Source: an uncultured Bacteroidales bacterium (lineage in GTDB: Bacteria; Bacteroidota; Bacteroidia; Bacteroidales; P3). From it: 39,701 nt of DNA. The translations under genes and the position numbers were made by a program. Within the stretch, counting starts at the first letter, position 1; each line of letters opens with the position of its first letter. Below the pieces are notes generated by a model. That model did no database searches, was not told the origin of the DNA, and saw nothing but the letters and a program-made list of their open reading frames with translations. The DNA is taken from assembly GCA_937886715.1 (NCBI GenBank), contig CAKZZD010000014.1:1-39701 (forward strand). Reading direction: 5' to 3'. Of this stretch, positions 8,453 through 14,643 are shown piece after piece.

Positions 8453-10026
8453 AGGGCGGAGGCGTTTTTGAGGAAGCGGTTCCAGCGGAACTTGCCGCTG
8501 TCTTTATCGCGCGAGAGGGTGATCCAGCGGGCCTTGCCGACGATGTGGTCCTCGGGGACGAAGCCCCAGAAGCGGCTGTCGGCACTGTTATGGCGGTTGT
8601 CACCCATCATCCAATAATAGTCCATAGCGAAAGTGTAGGAATCGGCGACCTTGCCGTCGATGAGAATCTGAGTGCCGTCGACCTTGAGGGAGTGGCCCTC
8701 GAACACCTCGATCACGCGGCGGTAGTAGGGGAGATTGTCCACAGAGAGGCTGATGGTCTCGCCCTTGGCGGGGATGTGCACGGGACCGTAATTGTCGACC
8801 GTCCACTGGAGGCTGTCGACAAAGGGGAACAGGGACGAGGCGGCGGGCTGGAGGCCAAGGAAGGCTTCGACATCGTGATTGGGCACTTGTCGCACCTCCT
8901 TGACATCGTAGCGGCCGGCCAGATTTGCCGCTGTGCCACGGGTGAGGGGGAGTATGATATAGTCGGTGTGGTAGGCATACTGGTAGTAGGCGGCGGTGGA
9001 CATGTCCTCGAGGCTGACGCCCAACGAGGCCAGCACATTCTCGGGGCGGCCCACCATGGGGTCGAACAGCACGGCATAGGTGAACTCGGCCTCGGAGGGG
9101 GAGAGGACAGGCTGGCCGTTGATGAGCACCTGCTGGTCGACGATCTGGAGATCCTCGCCGGGGAGGCCGATGCAGCGCTTGATGAAATTCTCGCGTTTGT
9201 CGACGGGACGCACGCGGATCTTGCCGATGGGGATCTGCTGGCCGTACTCGTCGTAGACGCGGTCGTTCCACACCGCCTCACGGCCATAGCGTCGCACCAA
9301 CTCGTGATAGCTGCGGTTGCTGAACTGTGCGGTGCACATCGTGTCGCCGTCGGGATAGTGGAACACCACGGCGTCGAAGCGCTTCACCTCCGTGTAGCCC
9401 TTGTAGCGGTGATATGGGAGCTGAATCCACTTGAGATATGACTCCACCTTGCCGTTGGTGAGCGGCAGCACGTTGTGGATCAGCGGCACCGCCAGGGGCG
9501 TTTGGGTGGTCTTGGGACCATAGGCCAGTTTGCTAACCAGCAGATGGTCGCCGACCAGCAGCGAACGCTCCATGCTCGACGAGGGGATCTTGTAGAGCTC
9601 AAAGATATTGCCGCGGATGATCATAGCGGCGATGATGGCAAAGACGATGGCATCGAGCCAGTCGCGCCCCTTGCTCACCTTGTGCTCGGGAAGCTCGGAA
9701 GGCGAGGTGTATTGCAGGCGGCTGAGACCCAGGAAAGGCAGGTAGATCCAGGGGAAAATGACGGCAGCGGTCTGCTCCCAGAAATTGTAGCGGCGGAACA
9801 CCTTGGCGGTTTCGACCACCATCAGCAGGAAGGTGAACACATTGATGGCCGGCACCAGAAAATAGAGGTACCACCATTTCGATTTGCCGCACATCTTGAT
9901 CCATAGCACGATGTTGTAGATGGGAATGAGGGCCTTCCACCAGGCCATTCCCGCTTTGCGGAACACAAGGCAGAGACCCGCTTGCGTCCCCAGCACGTAG
10001 AGCATAAGAAGAAATTCGTATATCAT
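8449..10026 (-). CDS. lepB: Signal peptidase I with extra N-terminal membrane domain
   Basis: Cleaves signal peptides of exported proteins at the outer face of the inner membrane. Box B is IPSSSMERSL with the probable nucleophile Ser151 just before Met152. The general base is Lys283 in FIKRCIGLPGED. Box E is MMGDNRHNSADSR near the C-terminus. The 525 residues are far longer than the 324 of E. coli LepB. About 120 extra N-terminal residues form three or more hydrophobic segments with AGMAWWKALIPIYNIV and KSKWWYLYFLVPAINVF, a pattern I associate with DUF5684. A long insert of about 100 residues lies between the catalytic Lys and box E. The start is 14 bases after the glycosyltransferase stop. 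The role of the N-terminal domain is unknown. Confidence 0.95.
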   Translation of the reverse strand: MIYEFLLMLYVLGTQAGLCLVFRKAGMAWWKALIPIYNIVLWIKMCGKSKWWYLYFLVPAINVFTFLLMVVETAKVFRRYNFWEQTAAVIFPWIYLPFLGLSRLQYTSPSELPEHKVSKGRDWLDAIVFAIIAAMIIRGNIFELYKIPSSSMERSLLVGDHLLVSKLAYGPKTTQTPLAVPLIHNVLPLTNGKVESYLKWIQLPYHRYKGYTEVKRFDAVVFHYPDGDTMCTAQFSNRSYHELVRRYGREAVWNDRVYDEYGQQIPIGKIRVRPVDKRENFIKRCIGLPGEDLQIVDQQVLINGQPVLSPSEAEFTYAVLFDPMVGRPENVLASLGVSLEDMSTAAYYQYAYHTDYIILPLTRGTAANLAGRYDVKEVRQVPNHDVEAFLGLQPAASSLFPFVDSLQWTVDNYGPVHIPAKGETISLSVDNLPYYRRVIEVFEGHSLKVDGTQILIDGKVADSYTFAMDYYWMMGDNRHNSADSRFWGFVPEDHIVGKARWITLSRDKDSGKFRWNRFLKNASAL

Positions 10027-10040
10027 CTCCGGTTGGTTTG

Positions 10041-11171
10041 TTATTGATTTTGCGTTTGTTGTTTTGTCAGCGCCGCACCCACGGCATCGGTCAGTTTAGT
10101 CTTTTCCACATTCCAGTCCATATCGGCGCGTGCTGCGGCGAAGTCGGCCGCCGACCACCTGCGTTGCAACACACGATGCACGCTGGAGGCCAACGCTTCG
10201 GGCCCGGGAGCCTCCATCACATCGCCGATGCGGAACAGCCGCACCGCGCGAGCCATCTCCGGGAGGTCGCTCACCACCAGCGGCACACCCGCCGCCACAA
10301 AGTCGCCAATGCGGTTGGGCAGAGCCATGTGGTAGCTCAGCCCCATGTCCTCCAGCATCACCAGCCCCACGTCGGCGGTCGGCGTCAGCTGGGCCAATTG
10401 GTCGGGCGACAGGCGACCGGTGAACGTGATACGGTCGGCCCACGGGGTGGCTTGTGCACGGAGCTTCATCGCCTCGAGCAAGTCGCCGCCACCGGCAATC
10501 ACCAGCCGGCAGTCGGGCAGCAGCCCCATCGCGTCGATAGCCCAGTCCACACCGCGGCCCTTGTTGACGCAGCCTTGATAGAGCAGCACCTTCAGGTTGT
10601 CGTGGGCGGGTTCACGCTTCTCCACCTCCACCACCTCGTGACGGGGCGCAATGTTGCGGACCACCGTAAGGTCCACCCCAAGCCGCTGGCGGTAGTATTG
10701 GGCAAGACTGTCGCACACGGTGATGCGCACGTTGGCGCGCGGCATCAGCCGGTCGTCGAGCCGTTGCCAAAAAAGCTTCACCTTGGGCCTGTCTACCAGC
10801 TCGGGCACCTCGGGGAACAGCTCGTGGACGTCCATCACCAGAGGTTTCCTCTTCAGGCAAGCCGCCATGCGGCAAGCCGGCATCGTGTCGATATCGTTGG
10901 CGTAAACCAGGTCGCAGCGGTGAACGAGAAGGTACAGCATCAGGCGTATGTTGTACTCCGCATAGAACCCCACTCCGCGGCGGAACAGCAGCCGCATCCT
11001 GTGGCACGCCACATCACCCTCCACCGGCAGTGAGTCGCGAAGCCGTCGGCCCACCACTGTCACCATCGCACCCGCTTCCGACAGAGTCGCTGCATGACGC
11101 AGCACTCGCCTGTCGGTGGCCACGTCGTTGGTCACCGCCATCACTATGCGTTTTCCTGACAATATACCCAT
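10041..11171 (-). CDS. Glycosyltransferase, GT4-like (GT-B fold)
   Basis: A 376-residue protein with a GT-B layout. The N-terminal Rossmann half begins RIVMAVTNDVATDRRVLRHA, a common start of GT4-type enzymes, and contains DVHELFPEVPEL. The C-terminal half has LLYQGCVNKGRGVDWAIDAM, LVIAGGGDLL and the nucleotide-sugar-binding region ending GDFVAAGVPLVVSDLPEM. It probably transfers a sugar from a nucleotide donor to an envelope glycan or lipid on the cytosolic side of the membrane; donor and acceptor cannot be read from sequence. No signal or membrane segment is seen. It is the first gene of the lepB-parC-uvrA-mnmE array, with a 122-base spacer to dprA upstream. Confidence 0.88.
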   Translation of the reverse strand: MGILSGKRIVMAVTNDVATDRRVLRHAATLSEAGAMVTVVGRRLRDSLPVEGDVACHRMRLLFRRGVGFYAEYNIRLMLYLLVHRCDLVYANDIDTMPACRMAACLKRKPLVMDVHELFPEVPELVDRPKVKLFWQRLDDRLMPRANVRITVCDSLAQYYRQRLGVDLTVVRNIAPRHEVVEVEKREPAHDNLKVLLYQGCVNKGRGVDWAIDAMGLLPDCRLVIAGGGDLLEAMKLRAQATPWADRITFTGRLSPDQLAQLTPTADVGLVMLEDMGLSYHMALPNRIGDFVAAGVPLVVSDLPEMARAVRLFRIGDVMEAPGPEALASSVHRVLQRRWSAADFAAARADMDWNVEKTKLTDAVGAALTKQQTQNQ

Positions 11172-11293
11172 AATAATTAATAATAACGCCCAACTGCCGC
11201 AAATCGTATTCTGCCCATGAAAAAAAATGTTCTCGGGCTTTGTGGACCCGCGATGGTGACGATGGATGAGGCTTTTGGCACTGGGGGCGGAGG

Positions 11294-12397
11294 TCAGTCG
11301 CAGACCTCGTACAGCCGTCCCGGCAGCGCCCTGACCACCTTCTGCATCTCAAGAGTGAACATGATGCCCGCCACCTTCGGCAGCGGCAGGCCCGACAGCC
11401 GCACAAGGTCGTCGAGGGTGGCGGTCTGTTGCTTGTGCAGCAGGTCGATCAGATTCTGTTCGGTGGCGCCGAGCGTGGGGAACAGCTCCTGCTGCCGAGT
11501 CTTGGTGGCGTCTGTGGAAGGCCACCCCATCTGATAGGCCATATCGTCGGCCGATCGCAGCATCGCTGCCTTGTTGGTGGCAATCAGGTTGTTGGTGCCG
11601 GAAGAATAGGTGTCGGTGATGCGGCCCGGGACGGCAAACACCTCGCGTTGGTAACTCGTTGCAATGGCTGCCGTTATCAGCGCACCTCCCTTGGAGGAGG
11701 CTTCCACCACAAGGGTCGCGTCCGACATCCCTGCTATGATGCGGTTGCGTGCAGGGAAGTTGCCGCCGTTGATGGCTGTGCCTGAGGGATATTCGGTCAC
11801 CAGCGCCCCGCCTTCGGCCAGGATGCGCTCCGCCAGCTTGCGGTTCTGCGCGGGATAGATCCTGTCCAGCCCGTGTCCCAGAGCGGCGATGGTGGGCAGC
11901 CCGTGGTTGAGGGCCGCCGTGTGGGCGGCGGTGTCGATGCCGTAGGCCAATCCGCTGACGATGGAGGCTTTCCACTCGGCCATCTGGCCGATCAGCCGGT
12001 CGGTGACGTCGCGGCCATGGGCGGTGGCTTTGCGCGTGCCCACCACTGCCACAGCTCGCTCCGCATTCAGGTCGGATTTGCCCAGCACGTAGAGCAGCGC
12101 AGGACAGTCGGCCGTTTCGGTGCGGTTCATCCTTTGCGGATAGTCAGGGTCGGTGAAGAACAGGGCCTGTATGCCGTGCTGCTCCATGAAGCGCAGCTCC
12201 TCTTCGGCTCGCGTATGGGCCGCCTTCTTCTCGATGAACGAAACAATCTCGTCGTGATTGCCGAACAGCTCTTTCAGCTGGCGGTGGCTCATGGAAAACA
12301 GCTCGTCCGCATCGGGGCACACGTCGATCAGCCGTCGGATGCTGGTGGACCCCAGTCCGGGGGTCATCGTGAGGGCTATCTGTGCGAGTGTTTCCAT
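11294..12397 (-). CDS. dprA: DNA-processing protein DprA
   Basis: DprA (Smf) binds incoming single-stranded DNA during natural transformation and loads RecA in the cytoplasm. The 367 residues show an N-terminal helix-hairpin region (TMTPGLGSTSIRRL), the Rossmann-like DprA core with VVGTRKAT (119-125), IVSGLAYGIDTAAH (146-159) and NGGNFPARNRIIAGMSDAT (210-228), and a C-terminal winged-helix-like domain from about residue 305. I chose METLAQIALTM as the start: the open frame extends further upstream, but that part only mirrors the NUDIX gene in another frame. It overlaps the NUDIX gene 3' end by 22 bases. It may indicate competence, although dprA is widespread in non-competent Bacteroidota. Confidence 0.95.
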   Translation of the reverse strand: METLAQIALTMTPGLGSTSIRRLIDVCPDADELFSMSHRQLKELFGNHDEIVSFIEKKAAHTRAEEELRFMEQHGIQALFFTDPDYPQRMNRTETADCPALLYVLGKSDLNAERAVAVVGTRKATAHGRDVTDRLIGQMAEWKASIVSGLAYGIDTAAHTAALNHGLPTIAALGHGLDRIYPAQNRKLAERILAEGGALVTEYPSGTAINGGNFPARNRIIAGMSDATLVVEASSKGGALITAAIATSYQREVFAVPGRITDTYSSGTNNLIATNKAAMLRSADDMAYQMGWPSTDATKTRQQELFPTLGATEQNLIDLLHKQQTATLDDLVRLSGLPLPKVAGIMFTLEMQKVVRALPGRLYEVCD

Positions 12398-12852
12398 GCC
12401 GTAAGTTTCAGTGTGCCATAGCTTTTGCTCAAACGCTGGTGCCATGTGCCGGCATCGGCCCATTCCACGCTGCTGATGCCTTCTTCCTCCTGTGGGGCGG
12501 TGTTCTGCAGCGAGTGGCTCTTCATCTCGAACCACGACGTCTGCTTCAGGTGCCATCCGCCATAGAGATTGTAAATGTGGTAGGTCTTCAGCAGGGGCAC
12601 TTGGGCCACCTCGGCTGCGCGAACGCCGGTTTCCTCCTCCACTTCGCGGGCGGCGGCGGTGCGCAGGGTCTCGCCCGCTTCCACCTTGCCCTTGGGCAGG
12701 TCCCAACGTCCGTTGCGGAGTATCATCAGCAGTTGCCCGTCGGGCGACTCGACAATGCCGCCGGCAGCCTTCACATAGCGCATCCGTTGCGCCAGTTTGT
12801 GCAGCATCCGGGGCGTGACCCATAGCGTGATTCGGCGATACGACAGTTTCAT
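12376..12852 (-). CDS. NUDIX hydrolase
   Basis: A 158-residue NUDIX-superfamily pyrophosphohydrolase. The 23-residue NUDIX box (Gx5Ex7REVxEExGV) is complete at residues 55-77, beginning GKVEAGETL and ending REVEEETGV, with the metal-binding glutamates present. It is preceded by RNGRWDLPKGK, typical of MutT and diadenosine-polyphosphate-type members. The substrate cannot be assigned from sequence. The start MKLSYRR forms a 4-base ATGA overlap with the META lipoprotein gene, and the 3' end overlaps dprA by 22 bases, so the three genes are a coupled unit. The open frame continues upstream of this start, but that stretch is a shadow of the lipoprotein gene. Confidence 0.92.
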   Translation of the reverse strand: MKLSYRRITLWVTPRMLHKLAQRMRYVKAAGGIVESPDGQLLMILRNGRWDLPKGKVEAGETLRTAAAREVEEETGVRAAEVAQVPLLKTYHIYNLYGGWHLKQTSWFEMKSHSLQNTAPQEEEGISSVEWADAGTWHQRLSKSYGTLKLTAWKHSHR

Positions 12853-13280
12853 TGTAGACAATATTTCAGAATGGCTTTGTTCTTCTGGTAGAGGGTCATC
12901 GTGTCGGCCTCGATGTGCATGCGCGTCACCTTTGACAGGAGCCACAGATAGCGCTGCTCCACATTCATCTCCCATTCCGGACAGGCCACGTCGGTCCACC
13001 CGAGCCCTTGCAGCTTCAGCGCGTCGCCCCGAAGCGTGTAGTCGGCGTAGTAGCGGTTGCAGGCCGACTGTCCCTTCACCGAGCCGGCCTCGGAGTTGAA
13101 AACGATCGTCACCGGCCGCATCCCCTTGCGCAACGGCCGTTCCTGCATCTTCACCAGCCGCCACGTCTGGTGCTTCGTCGGGTGCGGGTAAGCCTCTGTG
13201 GATGAGGTCTTGCGACCGCCGCCGCACGATGCCGACAGCAATAGGGCGGGCAGCAGCATAAGGAGTAGTGTCTTTTTCAT
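12849..13280 (-). CDS. META domain (HslJ-like) lipoprotein
   Basis: A 143-residue predicted lipoprotein. The start MKKTLLLMLLPALLLSASC gives a lipobox-like site at the cysteine, followed by glycines. The mature part has WRLVKMQERPLRKGMRPVTI and AGSVKGQSACNRYYADYTL, matching the META/HslJ fold (short beta structure with a GxxGCNxY-like motif; here GQSACNRYYA). HslJ-like proteins sit in the envelope and have been linked to heat shock and novobiocin tolerance in E. coli; the biochemical role is unknown. A longer start (MQYIKTSVV) exists 51 bases upstream but would bury the signal peptide, so I rejected it. It heads the small dprA unit and diverges from rpmE. Confidence 0.82.
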   Translation of the reverse strand: MKKTLLLMLLPALLLSASCGGGRKTSSTEAYPHPTKHQTWRLVKMQERPLRKGMRPVTIVFNSEAGSVKGQSACNRYYADYTLRGDALKLQGLGWTDVACPEWEMNVEQRYLWLLSKVTRMHIEADTMTLYQKNKAILKYCLQ

Positions 13281-13406
13281 GGCAGCTTCGTTCTCATTCT
13301 TTTTAACGACAGATGTCTTTATATATTGCACGCCCGCGAAAAATAATCCCGTCCGTTTGGTTTGTCCCTCTCCCCACCTATGGCCTTCAACGTCTGATGG
13401 AGGGTT

Positions 13407-13445
13407 GTTGTACGACTGTTGTACGAACTTTTTTCGTACAACAGT
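13407..13445. repeat. Dispersed palindromic repeat, copy 1
   Basis: A perfect 13-bp stem (13415-13427 with 13433-13445) around a 5-base loop CTTTT, preceded by an extra direct copy of GTTGTACG. The two GTTGTACG words are 11 bases apart. The same word, the same 11-base period and the same palindromic closing (CGAA...TTCG) occur in copy 2 at 25214-25271. It lies in the divergent spacer between the META lipoprotein and rpmE and is not part of any gene. It could act as a transcriptional barrier or protein-binding site, or be a miniature mobile repeat. Confidence 0.8.
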
Positions 13446-13512
13446 TGGAGGGGCTCGGGTGTGGAAGGGGGTGGCCGCAACTGATAAAAAAGATGAAAAT
13501 GAGCAAAAAAAA

Positions 13513-13543
13513 TTTGTGGGTTCGGAAAATGTTCGTATCTTTG
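13513..13543 (+). promoter_or_regulatory. Bacteroidota-type promoter of rpmE
   Basis: A -33 element TTTG (13513-13516) and a -7 element TATCTTTG (13536-13543) are separated by 19 bases, matching the Bacteroidota sigma-ABfr consensus TTTG-N19-TAnnTTTG. It lies about 73 bases upstream of the rpmE start, leaving a leader of roughly 65 bases that contains the hairpin described separately. Confidence 0.85.
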
Positions 13544-13576
13544 CACAACGAATATTAACAATAGATTATAAACAAT

Positions 13577-13601
13577 CGTCTAAGGATCAATGGCTTAGAC
13601 G
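13577..13601 (+). promoter_or_regulatory. Leader hairpin upstream of rpmE
   Basis: CGTCTAAG (13577-13584) pairs perfectly with CTTAGACG (13594-13601) around a 9-base loop GATCAATGG. It falls inside the predicted transcript, 15 bases before the ATG. L31 autoregulatory leaders are known in other phyla, so feedback control by L31 is a reasonable hypothesis. No run of T follows the stem, so it is not a terminator. Confidence 0.55.
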
Positions 13602-13616
13602 GCAAATCAGATTAAA

Positions 13617-13874
13617 ATGAAAAAAGGAATCCATCCCGACAACTACCGCCTCGTGGTCTTCAAGGACATGTCGAACGACAATATGATCCTGACCAAGAGC
13701 TGCGCAAACACCAAAGAGACCGTGGTCTATACCGATGGTAAAGAGTATCCCGTGGTGAAGCTCGAAATCTCGAACACTTCCCACCCGTTCTTCACTGGCA
13801 AGCTGAAACTCGTCGACACTGCTGGACGTGTGGATAAGTTCATGAACAAGTACAAAAAGTACGCCAAGAAATAA
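13617..13874 (+). CDS. rpmE: 50S ribosomal protein L31 type B
   Basis: An 85-residue protein beginning MKKGIHPDNYRLVVFKD, with SNTSHPFFTGKLKLVDTAGRVDKF near the C-terminus; this is the L31 signature. The CxxC zinc-binding pairs of type A L31 are absent, and the protein has the extended type B (zinc-independent) length. L31 bridges the large and small subunit near the central protuberance. It stands alone on the plus strand between two minus-strand arrays, with its own promoter, leader hairpin and terminator. Type B forms are zinc-starvation backups in many bacteria but appear to be the main form in Bacteroidota, so a zinc-regulated role need not be assumed. Confidence 0.96.
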   Translation: MKKGIHPDNYRLVVFKDMSNDNMILTKSCANTKETVVYTDGKEYPVVKLEISNTSHPFFTGKLKLVDTAGRVDKFMNKYKKYAKK

Positions 13875-13941
13875 TCGCGGTGTCAGGACCCGGAGGGGCC
13901 CCATTGATTGAAAAATGTAATTTGTTTTAGATTTAGACCCG

Positions 13942-13974
13942 AAACCCCTGCCTCATCCGAGACAGGGGTTTTTC
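13942..13974 (+). terminator. Rho-independent terminator after rpmE
   Basis: AAACCCCTG-C-CTC (13942-13954) pairs with GAG-A-CAGGGGTTT (13959-13971), with one mismatch and a 4-base loop, followed by a T-rich tail. It ends the rpmE transcript. On the minus strand it lies just past the stop of the PorT-like gene and may also stop that operon, although the minus-strand T tail is weak. Confidence 0.88.
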
Positions 13975-13999
13975 TTTGTGTGTATGTCGGCAAGCCGGC

Positions 14000-14623
14000 C
14001 TATTGGAAGTGGTGGCCGATGCTGAAGGCGATTTTGTAGGGAAGGATGTAGCCGTTGTGCGACTCGCTGTTGAGCAGGTTGGTCATGCCCCAGTGGCATA
14101 CGGCCTGCAGCTGCCAGTGGCTGGGCGTTTCGTAGGCCACGAGGATGGCCAGGCCGGAGTTGAAGTTGTCGGCCTGCTGGTCGCTGCCGACGATGGCCAT
14201 GGGGGCGTTGTTGCCGATGGCGTCGAAGTGGCTGTAGGGGCCGGCACCTATCACCCAGGCGCAGCGGCGTGGGGTGGGCAGCCGCAGGATGACGGGCAGG
14301 GCCACGTCGACGCAGATGGCGGCTTTGTGGCTGCGGTCGACGATCACGTGGTCGATCGAGGGTCCCACGTCGAGGCGCAGCCGCCACGGGTCGGAGATGT
14401 GGTATTCCAGGAAGGCGTCGGCACCGAAGCCGAAGGAGGGCTGCACGCTGTGGCCTTCGATGTCGTGGAGGCCTATGCGGTAGCCGCTGATGTTGGGGCC
14501 GGCGTTGACGCCCCAGCTGACGTATTGCCTATTGGCTTCGGGTTCATCGTCGTAGCCGTCCTGGGCGAGGAGTGCCGTGGGCAGCATGAGGGCGATGAGG
14601 AAAAGGCATAGGGTGTGTCGCAT
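14000..14623 (-). CDS. PorT-like outer-membrane beta-barrel protein
   Basis: A 207-residue exported protein. MRHTLCLFLIALMLPTALLAQ is a clear signal peptide with cleavage after LLAQ or nearby. The mature part begins acidic and then shows alternating strands (WGVNAGPNISGYRIG, PSFGFGADAFLEYHIS, WRLRLDVGPSI), a repeated GxxxG barrel pattern and a C-terminal aromatic residue before the last Gln (IGHHFQ). This fits the PorT / outer-membrane beta-barrel family common in Bacteroidota. It is the last gene of the nine-gene minus-strand array, 20 bases after the DUF5686 protein, which is also an outer-membrane candidate. The specific cargo or role is not visible. Confidence 0.75.
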   Translation of the reverse strand: MRHTLCLFLIALMLPTALLAQDGYDDEPEANRQYVSWGVNAGPNISGYRIGLHDIEGHSVQPSFGFGADAFLEYHISDPWRLRLDVGPSIDHVIVDRSHKAAICVDVALPVILRLPTPRRCAWVIGAGPYSHFDAIGNNAPMAIVGSDQQADNFNSGLAILVAYETPSHWQLQAVCHWGMTNLLNSESHNGYILPYKIAFSIGHHFQ

Positions 14624-14643
14624 GATGTTGCCTGATTTTTTTG

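Noticed and set aside
11172..11293. Possible terminator or small gene between dprA and the glycosyltransferase
   Set aside because: A run of eight A is present but I found no convincing stem before it and no open frame with gene-like composition.
12398..12823. Longer dprA reading frame upstream of METLAQ
   Set aside because: The extension overlaps the NUDIX gene in another frame, is Arg-rich and lacks any resemblance to DprA.
13319..13561. Small open frames across the divergent spacer
   Set aside because: They read through the palindromic repeat and the rpmE promoter, and have no start signal or protein-like content.
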